Shown here: in pieces, positions 45,799 through 53,651 of the stretch
How the letters are laid out: each line of letters begins with the position of its first letter
Numbering within the stretch: the stretch's first letter is position 1
NCBI GenBank assembly: GCA_024397935.1
Contig: CP073743.1
Coordinates: 1,178,001 to 1,242,000, forward strand
Length of the DNA stretch: 64,000 nt
Reading direction: 5' to 3'
From: a bacterium SCSIO 12844
GTDB taxonomy: Bacteria; Pseudomonadota; Gammaproteobacteria; Francisellales; Francisellaceae
The notes under the pieces: model-generated
Database searches by the model: none
The model's input: the letters and a program-made list of their open reading frames with translations, nothing else
What the model was told of the DNA's origin: nothing
Program-made: the position numbers and the translations under genes

Positions 45799-46635
45799 AT
45801 GCATATGATATTTAATAATAAAGAATTCAGCTGCTATAATGATGATTTTATTGGTAAATTAAATACATTATATAACAAGACAAATGCATATCTTGATAAA
45901 CACTTTGAAAGTGAAGTAAAGCAAAATAAAAATAAACTCTGTCAAAGAATTACAGAAATGATGATAATATCAAAGTTGATTGATGCAGGTATTAATTTAA
46001 GTAAAAATCATAATAGCGCCCCTGACGTAGATGTATTGATTGATTTAGACAGGAATGAACAAGTATGGATTGAATGTGTCACTCCTTCAATAGGAAAGAG
46101 TCAAGTATTAAAAGAGTTACCTAATAAAATAGAAAGCTGCTCTGAATTTGTTGAAATTCCATATGATGACCTTGCCCCAAGAATAACGAGCGTTGTTGTT
46201 GAAAAAAGTAAAAAATATAAGAAGCATATTTCTATGGTAAAAACAAAAGCAATGCCGATTTTAATAATAAATACTTCATTACTTCCTGTAGGGTTTGATC
46301 AAAGATATATTGGACTATTTGAAGGTTGGAAAGATCCACATGTGATTTTTAGTCGTAATAGTAATGATGATCATTCAAATCAACTTTATGTATTTCCTTC
46401 TGACAAAATTATTAAACCAGATAGTAAGGCTAGTATACCTACAAAATTTTTTTCACAGAATGATTTCCCATTTCAAATTGTGATACTTTCAGGTGAGATG
46501 ATATCATGTTTTTCTAGCCAGCCTTTAAATATTGAGCTAATAAATCCTAAATATTTAAAAACTATAAAAATTAGTCAAAGCATTACTAAAATTAGAAATG
46601 CACTTAAAAGTGACATCGATTGGAGTCAGTATTAA
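45799..46635 (+). CDS. Unknown protein with a possible PD-(D/E)xK nuclease-like core
   Basis: About 278 residues if started at ATG 45799; a GTG at 45712 would add 29 residues of doubtful origin. An N-terminal helical part contains LCQRITEMMIISKLIDAGI, then SAPDVDVLIDL followed by VWIECVTPSIG. The order Glu in the first helix, P-D-x-D, then x-E-C-V is like a restriction-endonuclease fold whose final Lys is replaced. The rest has no recognised motif. Role could be nuclease-like defence, but this is weak inference. Confidence 0.6.
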   Translation: MHMIFNNKEFSCYNDDFIGKLNTLYNKTNAYLDKHFESEVKQNKNKLCQRITEMMIISKLIDAGINLSKNHNSAPDVDVLIDLDRNEQVWIECVTPSIGKSQVLKELPNKIESCSEFVEIPYDDLAPRITSVVVEKSKKYKKHISMVKTKAMPILIINTSLLPVGFDQRYIGLFEGWKDPHVIFSRNSNDDHSNQLYVFPSDKIIKPDSKASIPTKFFSQNDFPFQIVILSGEMISCFSSQPLNIELINPKYLKTIKISQSITKIRNALKSDIDWSQY

Positions 46636-46801
46636 ATTAATTTTCATAAAACAAAATAATATATGTTTGTATAATTATTATACCTTGAGTTCAAGTATAC
46701 CTAGTAGCTTTTTTTAGGCTGATTACATTTCACTTTTCCAATAAGAAAATATCAAAAAATTTAAGACTGTAGCAAGTCAAATTAAATTACCCAGTTATAC
46801 T

Positions 46802-47530
46802 ATTTTCTTTCTTAGTTTATACTGACAAAAACAGTACTCTTATTAAGATAATGGGATATTTTATGAAACGAGAAAAAAAGACTTTCAAATTTAAGGTAGT
46901 AATTAATTTACTGATATTATTGTTTGTTCTAAACCTACCTTTAAATTCTTATGCTTCGGATACCTCTAATAACCACTATTTTGATAACTTAAAGCAGATG
47001 TTTAGTCAAATGGTTGAAGCAAAAAAAATTGACTTAATGAGCACCTTTTATCATAAAGATTTTATTTTATATAGTAATGGTACAACAATGGACTATGATG
47101 ACTTTTATAACTCACATAAAAAAATATATCAGACAAATGTTGGTTACAAAATAGATTATGATACTAACACTATAGTTGAACAAGAGAATAAAATTGCTTG
47201 TAGGTTATTTATTACTGTAACCAAGCCAAAACAGCCACCACAAAAGATAGAAGTAATCCTAGTAGCAGAATACAAAAATAATAAAATCTATAGATTATGG
47301 GAATTAACTTATCCAAATTGGCGTAAATCAAAAACATTTAAAAATGTTAAGTAGAAAATTACTCCATAAACTTAAGACTTAGTGATCAAATAGAAAAATT
47401 TGTAGTATGAAATAATACATTGCTTATGGCATCAAAAAAGCGAAACGAAAGCGATTTTTTTGTGACGCAGAATAGGCTTTCGGCGGGTGAATCACCCCCA
47501 CTAAGTTTTGGGTTGAAAGTACCTTTTTAC
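46802..47530. repeat. Direct repeat copy B carrying the second NTF2-like gene
   Basis: Partner of 43070-43785. It begins in ATTTTCTTTCTTAG and ends with copy 2 of the dispersed element (47434-47530), where GCGGGTGAATCACCC contains the small palindrome GGGTGA-A-TCACCC. The remaining part of 47531-47616 shows no gene. Confidence 0.85.
46851..47354 (+). CDS. Secreted NTF2/SnoaL-like protein, copy B (identical protein)
   Basis: The 167-residue product is identical to copy A at 43118-43621, including the signal peptide. The gene ends AAG TAG instead of AAA TAA, so the last Lys codon and the stop codon differ. Upstream of the ATG the two copies share about 49 bases, so they probably share promoter elements too. 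Keeping two identical copies suggests either a very recent event or gene conversion between the repeats; unequal crossing-over between them would delete 3.7 kb. Confidence 0.75.
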   Translation: MGYFMKREKKTFKFKVVINLLILLFVLNLPLNSYASDTSNNHYFDNLKQMFSQMVEAKKIDLMSTFYHKDFILYSNGTTMDYDDFYNSHKKIYQTNVGYKIDYDTNTIVEQENKIACRLFITVTKPKQPPQKIEVILVAEYKNNKIYRLWELTYPNWRKSKTFKNVK

Positions 47531-47616
47531 CTTAATGATTTAATCCCACTTTGCTTAACAATATTAAGTAATTTAAAATAGCAGCTTTAGCATGGCGACT
47601 ACCTTAGTCTGTACTT

Positions 47617-47760
47617 AGAAAAGCGCATAGTGGTAAACATTTCATGGATAATTTATTAGCTAAGATTGAGTTAGATGTAAAACCAATACTGCCAAAAGAT
47701 TGCTATTATTCTATTAATCTGAATTTTAGTAGTGACTATTATTTTACTTCTATAACATAA
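47617..47760 (+). pseudogene. Truncated 3' copy of the tautomerase-like gene
   Basis: This segment matches the last ~145 bases of the gene at 45048-45368, from the codons for RKAHRD to the stop (encoding DCYYSINLNFSSDYYFTS). The 5' half with the start is absent. It lies just left of the att-like tRNA-end copy at 47789, so it marks the right end of the older element. Confidence 0.7.
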
Positions 47761-47788
47761 ATGATGAGCTTTTCAATTAAAGAAAAAA

Positions 47789-47810
47789 ATTTGGTGCGAA
47801 GGAGAGACTC
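47789..47810. other. attL-like duplication of the tRNA-Leu 3' end
   Basis: ATTTGGTGC then GAAGGAGAGACTC matches 55184-55206, the 3' end of tRNA-Leu plus three bases beyond it, except for one missing C. The two copies are direct repeats 7.4 kb apart, with the integrase gene adjacent to the tRNA copy. This is the expected footprint of a tyrosine recombinase inserting at a tRNA 3' end. Confidence 0.75.
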
Positions 47811-47889
47811 AATAAATGCTGCATTGCAGTATATCTTATAAGGGATTGAGAGTTTTATAAAATTTGCGATATACGTTTTGGTATACAGG
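47798..47889. repeat. Left-end terminal repeat of the intact integrative element
   Basis: About 92 bases matching 40098-40188, starting in the tRNA-like GAAGGAGAGACTC and continuing with AATAAATGCTGCATTGCAG and AAGGGATTGAGAGTTTT. The matching part beyond the tRNA-like core belongs to the element itself, so it may hold integrase arm-binding sites of the left end. Confidence 0.7.
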
Positions 47890-47913
47890 TAGAAGGGGGT
47901 GGGGGAGCTGTAT

Positions 47914-48648
47914 TTATTTGCGGTAAGGAACTATTTTCATTGAGTAAGATTCATGATCTAGCTTTGCTTGTCCCAATGAGACCGTTGATTTTTGTTGATT
48001 TATGATTTTTTCAATTTCTTTAATTATAGTTTCAGGACACTTACCTCCTAACACAATCTCAATAGGCGGTAGTAATTTTATTAAGTAACTATTGTCTAAT
48101 TTTTTGCTTTTTAATTTTCCTATCATACTTATTTCAAAACTTATTCTATATTCTTTTTCATATAGCCAATCTAATGATTTTTTGAAAAATACATTTTCAA
48201 CCATGTCATTCATACAGTGATATTTAAATATATTTTCTTGTGCTTGGTGGGCACGTAGGTCAGAAAAAAATGATTTGCTATATATTTTTGGTATGCTTTG
48301 ATAGTTAATTTCTCCTTGAGCTATATCTTGTGGTAATAGAGTTTTTAATGCAGTTTTATTATACACGAGACAGATGCCTTGGTGGTCTTTAGAATAGTGT
48401 GACCACATAGCCACACTATCATTTATTTTTGAAAAACATGCAATATAATACTTATTTATTAATGATTCAAAGAATTCTTTTGATTCGTTATGCATTATAT
48501 CTTCAATATAAATTTGACAATCATTAGGGTCATTAAAACTAGTTCGTTGACTAAACTTAATGTAGCCGTCTAAAATGCTTTTCAATAAATTTTCATCTAG
48601 TTCGTCCTTTTCGTTTAAAATAGGTAAATATTTATACAAATGTTCCAT
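47914..48648 (-). CDS. DUF2971 domain protein
   Basis: 244 residues. LYKYLPI near the start, then FNDPNDCQIYIED, YYIACFSKINDSVAMWSHYS and HQGICLVYNK are the conserved blocks of DUF2971, and WLYEKEYRISFE is the usual late block. Members are common in phage-defence islands and some resemble abortive-infection proteins, but no activity is established from sequence. It occupies the position taken by the 40219-40822 gene in the sister element, so it is swapped cargo. Confidence 0.82.
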   Translation of the reverse strand: MEHLYKYLPILNEKDELDENLLKSILDGYIKFSQRTSFNDPNDCQIYIEDIMHNESKEFFESLINKYYIACFSKINDSVAMWSHYSKDHQGICLVYNKTALKTLLPQDIAQGEINYQSIPKIYSKSFFSDLRAHQAQENIFKYHCMNDMVENVFFKKSLDWLYEKEYRISFEISMIGKLKSKKLDNSYLIKLLPPIEIVLGGKCPETIIKEIEKIINQQKSTVSLGQAKLDHESYSMKIVPYRK

Positions 48649-48676
48649 AATTATCCCTTAAAAATACTTAGACTAT

Positions 48677-48886
48677 TTATTGAGTATGACATTCTCTTGA
48701 GCAGTAATAACATCCATTTACTTGTTTATAGCCTCTTTTTTTTGCTTCTTCTACGGCAGATTGACAAGAGAGGTGCTTGCCAAGGTCTGTACCACCTAAA
48801 AGGTTAGGGCGATAACGGCAAGTATCTGTATGAACTTCATGGTCACCATTTTGTTGTGCTTTATCATTAACATAATAGTGTGGCAT
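48677..48886 (-). CDS. Small Cys/His-rich conserved protein
   Basis: 69 residues: MPHYYVNDKAQQNGDHEVHT, then CRYRP, LSCQSAVEEAKKRGY and NGCYYCSRECHTQ. Five cysteines and several histidines (HxxC, CxxC-like) suggest a metal site. Short proteins of this kind are familiar from many bacterial accessory regions, function unknown. A promoter-plus-start remnant of the same gene persists at 40895-41025 in the left element. Confidence 0.75.
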   Translation of the reverse strand: MPHYYVNDKAQQNGDHEVHTDTCRYRPNLLGGTDLGKHLSCQSAVEEAKKRGYKQVNGCYYCSRECHTQ

Positions 48887-48990
48887 GTAATATCCTAGTA
48901 TTTTATTTGCTATGATTTATAAAAGTATAGAATAAAAGATATGATGTTATCCGATTATATAAATTAGTCGCGATATTATTTGTTATGTTT

Positions 48991-49212
48991 TTACATCCAG
49001 TCACAACGTAAATCAATGGCAATACCAACGGCACCAAGTAAATGAATCACTTTACCAATTTCAGCTGTTTGTTTACCATTTTCAATATCACTAATAAAGC
49101 GGACACCGACATTACTTATGCCTGATAAATCAGCTTGTGTTAGTTTTTGAAATTTTCGTGCTTTACGAATAATATCACCGACTTCTTTTGTACTTGTTAT
49201 ATGAACTTTCAT
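48991..49212 (-). CDS. HipB-like HTH regulator without a HipA partner
   Basis: 73 residues from ATG 49212 (a GTG three codons upstream is possible). The XRE-type helix-turn-helix is clear: VGDIIRKARKFQKLTQADLS, then GVRFISDIENGK and HLLGAVGIAIDLRC. This is the HipB/y4mF pattern, in which the antitoxin precedes a hipA kinase gene. Downstream on the same strand there is only the small Cys-rich gene, so hipA is missing and the protein is an orphan regulator. Confidence 0.85.
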   Translation of the reverse strand: MKVHITSTKEVGDIIRKARKFQKLTQADLSGISNVGVRFISDIENGKQTAEIGKVIHLLGAVGIAIDLRCDWM

Positions 49213-49277
49213 AGCATTCACTTTTTATTACCGCTCAGTAAAATTTTAAGCTGATTCGAGTAAAATTGTCAATATTT

Positions 49278-49343
49278 TTCCCTTTCGGGAATATTTATGA
49301 TGATTTGGTTAGTTTCTGGTGTTTTTATTACTGTTCGGGAATA
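49278..49343. promoter_or_regulatory. Candidate operator of the HipB-like gene
   Basis: Upstream of the HipB gene lies TTCCC-TTTC-GGGAA (49278-49291), a dyad, and TTCGGGAATA occurs twice (49284-49293 and 49334-49343). Repeated half-sites before an XRE repressor gene suggest autoregulation. Assignment by position only. Confidence 0.4.
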
Positions 49344-49396
49344 ATAATTGTGGTAATGATCCATGCTCATCTAAATATAGAAAGTAATAACAATAT

Positions 49397-49678
49397 TTAG
49401 GCCTCCACAGGCTTAAAATTAAAATGCATTTGATAGCCACAGGCTTTAGCATATTTTTCAACTGTATCCACTCTAGGGTGTGTACCTAACTTCTCAAGAC
49501 GACAAATATTACTACGGGTAGTACCCATTTTTTTTGCAATTTGCTCTTGGGTTAACCCTGATGCTTTCCTCATTTTTAAAAGTTGATTAGTTAATTCAAA
49601 CTCATAACTTAATTTTTCATATTCTTCTTTTACTTCAGGATTTTTGAATGCCTTATTTTTTAACTGCTTTAAGTTCAT
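49397..49678 (-). CDS. higA: HigA-like antitoxin (XRE family)
   Basis: 93 residues with a helix-turn-helix at about 38-75 (RKASGLTQEQIAKKMGTTRS, then NICRLEKLGTHPRVDTVEKY). It is encoded immediately downstream of, and overlapping by 26 bases, a HigB-like toxin gene, the inverted toxin-first order typical of higBA. It should neutralise the toxin and repress the promoter upstream of 49994. Confidence 0.88.
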   Translation of the reverse strand: MNLKQLKNKAFKNPEVKEEYEKLSYEFELTNQLLKMRKASGLTQEQIAKKMGTTRSNICRLEKLGTHPRVDTVEKYAKACGYQMHFNFKPVEA

Positions 49679-49994
49679 TTTTAACCTCCTGCATTCGTTT
49701 TCTTGCTAATTCAAGTTCTTTTTTAGGGGTTTTTTGTGTTTTCTTAACAAAGGCCCTTAATACCATAATATTTTTACCATGAAGATAGCAGAAAAAGCTT
49801 CTTGCTATACCTTCTAGTGCTTTAGCTCTAACCTCAAAAAGTCCATCACCTAATGCCTCAGTATGAGGTTTACCTAGATCAGCCCCATGTATTTGCATTA
49901 AATCAAATAACCTAAGCATTTTAGCTTGTACTTTTGGTGGTAATTCTATAATTTCATCATCGACACCTTTATAAAACTCAATATTCCATGTCAC
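49653..49994 (-). CDS. higB: HigB-like toxin (RelE/ParE superfamily, Gp49 type)
   Basis: 113 residues. WNIEFYKGVDDEIIELPPKV, then KPHTEALGDGLFEVRAKAL and ARSFFCYLHGKNIMVLRAFV with KKTQKTPKKELELARKRM match the phage-derived Gp49-like HigB toxin family. Such proteins are ribosome-dependent mRNA endonucleases. The adjacent HigA-like antitoxin overlaps its 3' end, so the pair forms a type II toxin-antitoxin module that would help maintain the island. Confidence 0.9.
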   Translation of the reverse strand: MTWNIEFYKGVDDEIIELPPKVQAKMLRLFDLMQIHGADLGKPHTEALGDGLFEVRAKALEGIARSFFCYLHGKNIMVLRAFVKKTQKTPKKELELARKRMQEVKNELKAVKK

Positions 49995-50501
49995 TTAATA
50001 ATTACCTTAAATACCACTTGGTTTGTTATCTTAAATGATAACAATATGATAACTTATTTTCAAGTTAATCTATAATTTAATATCGCTCCAAGTTGTTTAA
50101 AGAAGATAACCTTATTTCGTTTTTTTAACCATATTACAGCTAAAATTGTAAGACGTTATGATCACTCATATTCTTTAATGATTATTTATGGACTCATATT
50201 TTTAGAATAAAAAAGCGAAATGAAATCAATTTTTTTTGTGACGCAGAAGAGGCTTTCGGCGGGTGAATCACCCCCACTAAGTTTTGCCTTGGGAGTACCT
50301 TTTTATAATTTGGTTTAAATTCTTCAAGAACAATATTAAATGGATAATCTATGATCTAATGTTCCTGATAACTCAGGGAATTATACTCAATATATTTTTA
50401 AATGGGATCAAATTTAAACGGATTTCTTGACGGGTGAAATAACACAAATTAAGTTATTGGTTACCAGCCTCAGTATGAATCATTACAAGTCACTATATAA
50501 T
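49995..50501. repeat. Gene-free stretch with copies 3 and 4 of the dispersed element
   Basis: No gene is seen in these 507 bases. Copy 3 (50208-50305) has AAAAAAGCGAAAT, TTTTGTGACGCAGAA, GGCTTTCGGCGGGTGAATC and ACCCCCACTAAGTTTTG, close to copy 2 at 47434-47530. A shorter, degraded copy 4 lies at 50428-50465 (GACGGGTGAAAT, then AATTAAGTTATTGG). The inner GGGTGA-A-TCACCC is a palindrome. The promoter of higB should lie near 50000-50060. Confidence 0.65.
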
Positions 50502-51218
50502 CTATTTGCTTAGAGGTTGGATAGAATCCACTGTTGGATTAAATTTATTATCCATATATTGATCAGTAAAAATTTTAGGTGTATTACTATCATGTGATAT
50601 TTGTATTTTTTTATGTTCAGACAAATCTGTAACATCAGCATATCCAAACAAAGGCTCATTTCTTTGATATGGGTCATTTGCTATAAAAAGGTCTATAGAT
50701 TCTTTTTCAACTTTAGATAATTTAGACATATGTGAATAAATTGAATCTTTCAAATCATCTCCTTCAGTAACAATGCCAGCCCATGGATCAACGCAGTAAT
50801 GCTTTCCTTGATAAGAAAAAGTTGCAAAGCTATGTGCTCCAAGTCCTTTAGTAGAAGTTATACATAAGTCATCAATTGAATCATATGATAATAGCTCTTC
50901 ACAAACTGCTTGTGCTTGAATTGTACAATCCGCATATTCAAGTTGTTTAGCTATTTTTATAACCTTAGCATTATCTATAGTACCCTCTGTACCCTGAGAA
51001 AAATCAATTGCTTCATTATGAATTCGTGATTCTAAAATTGATCTTAATTCGTTTAATTTATTTAAATCAACGTCACCATTTAAATAACCTCTGATTGGAG
51101 TTAATGAAATATTTCCTGATAACTGTCCTCCATGATCAATATGCTCTTGAGCAGTTAAACTGTAATTAAAATTTGATGCTACATCTTTAATAATCCGCTT
51201 AAGTATATCTGTATTCAT
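50502..51218 (-). CDS. Unknown protein with a possible Cys-His-Asp peptidase/transglutaminase-like site
   Basis: 238 residues, no signal or membrane segment. In the middle, ADCTIQAQAVCEELLS (Cys98, Cys106), AHSFATFSYQGKH (His129) and YCVDPWAG (Asp144) come in the order and spacing of papain-like or transglutaminase-like enzymes. Several bacterial effector proteases share the C...HxF...D-P-W pattern. No named family can be given. It could be a toxin or secreted effector; no immunity-like gene overlaps it. Confidence 0.65.
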   Translation of the reverse strand: MNTDILKRIIKDVASNFNYSLTAQEHIDHGGQLSGNISLTPIRGYLNGDVDLNKLNELRSILESRIHNEAIDFSQGTEGTIDNAKVIKIAKQLEYADCTIQAQAVCEELLSYDSIDDLCITSTKGLGAHSFATFSYQGKHYCVDPWAGIVTEGDDLKDSIYSHMSKLSKVEKESIDLFIANDPYQRNEPLFGYADVTDLSEHKKIQISHDSNTPKIFTDQYMDNKFNPTVDSIQPLSK

Positions 51219-51809
51219 TTTTTTTCTCTTTTTTGGTTCTTATTTTTTCTTATTATTTTAACTTTATTTTTATTTGGAATATTTAAGTATAAAATACTTA
51301 TAAATTAATAAAAATATTCAAATGGCATATATGATTTAATATTATTTGTTACATTTTCTATATTTCTCATTTTTGCAACCCTCTGAATTGTTTAACTTAT
51401 AAATATGTGAAAATCATATATCACCTATGTCATAAATATAAGTCAATTAAATTAACCTTATAGCTATAAACAGTTATCTAGTTAAACCAGTACTTTTTTA
51501 GACTACGGTAATCAACAAACTTAAAAGATAAAATCAGTATAATATTCATAACTAATAAAAAGGTACTTCTGAAAGCTAGTAACCATAAGGGTTTTAGATG
51601 CGCAACTTTCTAGCAATCAGAGAGTTAAATATTTGACTGCAAATTGCACAACTACACTATTAACATGGAAAAATAACTAAACTTTTGAAGTAAAGCTCTA
51701 AATCACCCAGTCCTAGCCTGCAAACTCAAAATACGACGCAAAAAGTTTTATTTGCGCGTAATCAACCTGATAAGTTTATAAGCTTAGTAAGTACCTTTAA
51801 CCCCGTAAA
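51219..51809. other. AT-rich gene-free stretch with a diverged dispersed-element copy
   Basis: About 590 bases with no open frame I can support. Near its right end (51735-51800), GACGCA, GCGCGTAATCAACC, TAAGTTTA and AGTACCTTTAACC follow the order of the dispersed element in copies 2 and 3, so this is probably a fifth, diverged copy. The rest shows nothing recognisable. Confidence 0.45.
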
Positions 51810-51906
51810 TGTTCCATCTGTACCAAGGATGTTCCAGAATTTGAATAAAGAAATTTATATATAATAAGGCTTATAGCAGTTTTTGGAACATGGAACATTT
51901 GGAACA
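51810..51906. repeat. TGTTCCA-array site 1 (left inverted repeat of cassette A)
   Basis: TGTTCCA occurs at 51810 and 51830; TGGAACA at 51884, 51891 and 51900. The segment 51868-51907 (ATAATAAGGCTTATAGC, then TGGAACATGGAACATTTGG) is an inverted copy of the segment at about 52739-52790, which lies just after the gene 52004-52702. Together they form long imperfect inverted repeats around that gene. Confidence 0.75.
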
Positions 51907-52003
51907 TGTAGTTTTTAATCATATTTGAATTTATGATGTCATGTTTGACATTTGATTAAAGATGACAATAATTAATTTCTTTAGAAAGGCAGGTGTATAA
52001 AAA

Positions 52004-52702
52004 ATGTCTAATACTCTAGAGATGTCGTCAGAAGTTATTGGTTTGGTTAAAAATGGAGCAATTAATATTTATGTGGCTTTTTTGCTTTATTTAGTTCCGG
52101 TGATTTATTTTTTTATTAATAATTACTTTGGCTATGTATTGAAGTTTAAAAGTAATATGGTGGTAAAAGGCTTACCCAAATACTATAAGCATTATATGAA
52201 AACTATTAATCAGATTGAATCTTCTGTAGGCTTTTCAAACTATGAAAAGGAAAAGTTAAAACGGATTGTCCAATATGAGTTTCAGGCAAAAACATATGGT
52301 AAAATTCCTTTATCAATATTTGGATATAAGAAGTTAGACCATATGATTTCAATCAATCGTATTAAAATAAGCTTGATAAAAGTATTGCAGGGTTATTATA
52401 AGATTGATTGGTCTAATTATAAGTTGATTGTTGACAAAAGAAGTGCATATAAATGGGGATATTCTTTTTTCATTCTTGCTATTATAGCAGGTGGGGTTAA
52501 TATTTTTCTTTCTCAGCATATTCATTATGATAGTAGATTAATTGATAAACTTTGCTTCGTAATTTTATATATAGCGTTTATTGCTTTGTTGTATTTAAGT
52601 GTTAGGCAGTTACAAGCTGTAAAAAAAGTCCCAATAATACTATCAAAGATAAAATTCTCCAGAAGAGATTTTTTAGAATATGATATTTCCTATTTGAGAT
52701 GA
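52004..52702 (+). CDS. Membrane protein carried in inverted-repeat unit A
   Basis: 232 residues with hydrophobic segments near 20-42, 147-168 and 178-200, and a basic cytoplasmic-like middle (KGLPKYYKHYMKTINQIE). GGCAGGTG lies before the ATG. No family recognised. The gene sits alone between inverted TGTTCCA arrays at 51884-51906 and 52740-52763, in contrast to normal operon genes around it. Confidence 0.6.
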   Translation: MSNTLEMSSEVIGLVKNGAINIYVAFLLYLVPVIYFFINNYFGYVLKFKSNMVVKGLPKYYKHYMKTINQIESSVGFSNYEKEKLKRIVQYEFQAKTYGKIPLSIFGYKKLDHMISINRIKISLIKVLQGYYKIDWSNYKLIVDKRSAYKWGYSFFILAIIAGGVNIFLSQHIHYDSRLIDKLCFVILYIAFIALLYLSVRQLQAVKKVPIILSKIKFSRRDFLEYDISYLR

Positions 52703-52739
52703 ACTATAAAGCTAATTTACAAACTTGACCAAAAAACCA

Positions 52740-52939
52740 TGTTCCACTTGTACCAGTGTTCCAAAGTGGCTATAAGCCTTAATTTATAAGGGTTTATGAT
52801 GTTAAAAAATGGAACAAAGTCAAAATTTAGCTATGTTCCAAATGTTCCACTTGTTCTATACATGTTCTATTATTTGTCATTAAAAATGTATATAAAATAA
52901 GGTCTGTAGCTGTTTTAGAACATTAGAACACGTAGAACA
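52740..52939. repeat. TGTTCCA/TGTTCTA-array site 2 (between units A and B)
   Basis: A 200-base spacer with ten heptamers: TGTTCCA at 52740, 52757, 52834 and 52843; TGGAACA at 52810; TGTTCTA at 52852 and 52863; TAGAACA at 52916, 52924 and 52933. Its left end is the inverted partner of site 1 and its right end (AAATAAGGTCTGTAGC, then TAGAACATTAGAACACG) the inverted partner of site 3. The switch from CC to CT within the heptamer occurs in the middle, so each unit has its own matched repeat type. Confidence 0.75.
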
Positions 52940-53043
52940 TGTAATTTTAGTATGTTTTGCATTTTTATCAGTAATATGGAGATAATAATATAAGCAAATA
53001 GGTTAGAATAATACTAATTAATTCGCAGGAAGTTGTTAATATT

Positions 53044-53649
53044 ATGAGTAACTATAAGGTATATCGTAAACAATTAGAGGGATTACGACAGCAGTACTTA
53101 GCAATCAAGATTATATATAATACTTCTGTTCCCGCTGATGAGTATATTATCACTAATGAATACTTTGATTTTATGAATACCGAGATTATTAAATTAGTGA
53201 TAGGCCGAGTATTTATATTGATATCAGATAGTAAATATAAAAATTATAATACTATTAGTTATAAAATTCTCATTGAAACACTTATTAGTGATCAAAACTT
53301 AAACGATAACAAAACTGAATTACAAAAACTTTTAGACAAAGTAAATGCTATTGATAAAAAATTTAAATCTTTTAGAGATAAATCATTTGCCCATATCGAA
53401 TTAAATAGTAACAATAATTTAACAAAAGTTGATGAGTATGGAATATGTACACAAGAGATTACAAGCTTATTAGCTTTAGCTGAAGAAATTTATAATACTT
53501 TGTTTTTCATCTTAGGTGAATCAAGTACTAACCATATGCATGAGTCTATAGAAGCACTTTCTAATATCGCTTGGGATGCATTTGAACAAGCTAATTTAGT
53601 GAAAAAAGATAGTGATAAATTAACCAAATACCAACTTAATCAAAAATAA
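53044..53649 (+). CDS. HEPN/AbiU2-like protein carried in inverted-repeat unit B
   Basis: 201 residues, all-helical. FKSFRDKSFAHIELN carries R-x5-H in the setting R-D-K-x-x-A-H that is typical of AbiU2-type HEPN domains, which are RNases or RNA-binding proteins in abortive infection. The N-terminal half (YFDFMNTEIIKLVIGRVFIL) fits the first helices of that domain. The family call is by eye. It lies alone between TAGAACA and TGTTCTA arrays; the downstream array starts two bases after the stop codon. Confidence 0.6.
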   Translation: MSNYKVYRKQLEGLRQQYLAIKIIYNTSVPADEYIITNEYFDFMNTEIIKLVIGRVFILISDSKYKNYNTISYKILIETLISDQNLNDNKTELQKLLDKVNAIDKKFKSFRDKSFAHIELNSNNNLTKVDEYGICTQEITSLLALAEEIYNTLFFILGESSTNHMHESIEALSNIAWDAFEQANLVKKDSDKLTKYQLNQK

Positions 53650-53651
53650 CG

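Larger units (their letters stand above)
40098..47797. mobile_element. Relic integrative element (left of two tandem elements)
   Basis: This stretch lies between two copies of the element-end repeat (40098 and 47798). It holds a frameshifted gene, a broken Abi_2 gene, unknown membrane and coiled-coil proteins, two identical NTF2-like genes and a truncated tautomerase copy. No integrase remains. Its left ~930 bases share two separate blocks with the left end of the neighbouring element (40098-40188 and 40895-41025), so the two descend from the same backbone. Boundaries are inferred from repeats, not from an empty-site comparison. Confidence 0.6.

Noticed and set aside
49397-49994. Two unrelated genes
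   Set aside because: The overlap and toxin-antitoxin order clearly make them a higBA pair.
43703-51800. Integron attC sites
   Set aside because: The dispersed copies end in ACTAAGTT, and the GTTRRRY/RYYYAAC core pair needed for attC is missing; no IntI-type integrase is present.
53044-53649. Firm AbiU2 assignment
   Set aside because: Only the R-D-K...A-H motif and all-helical character support it; a profile search would be needed.
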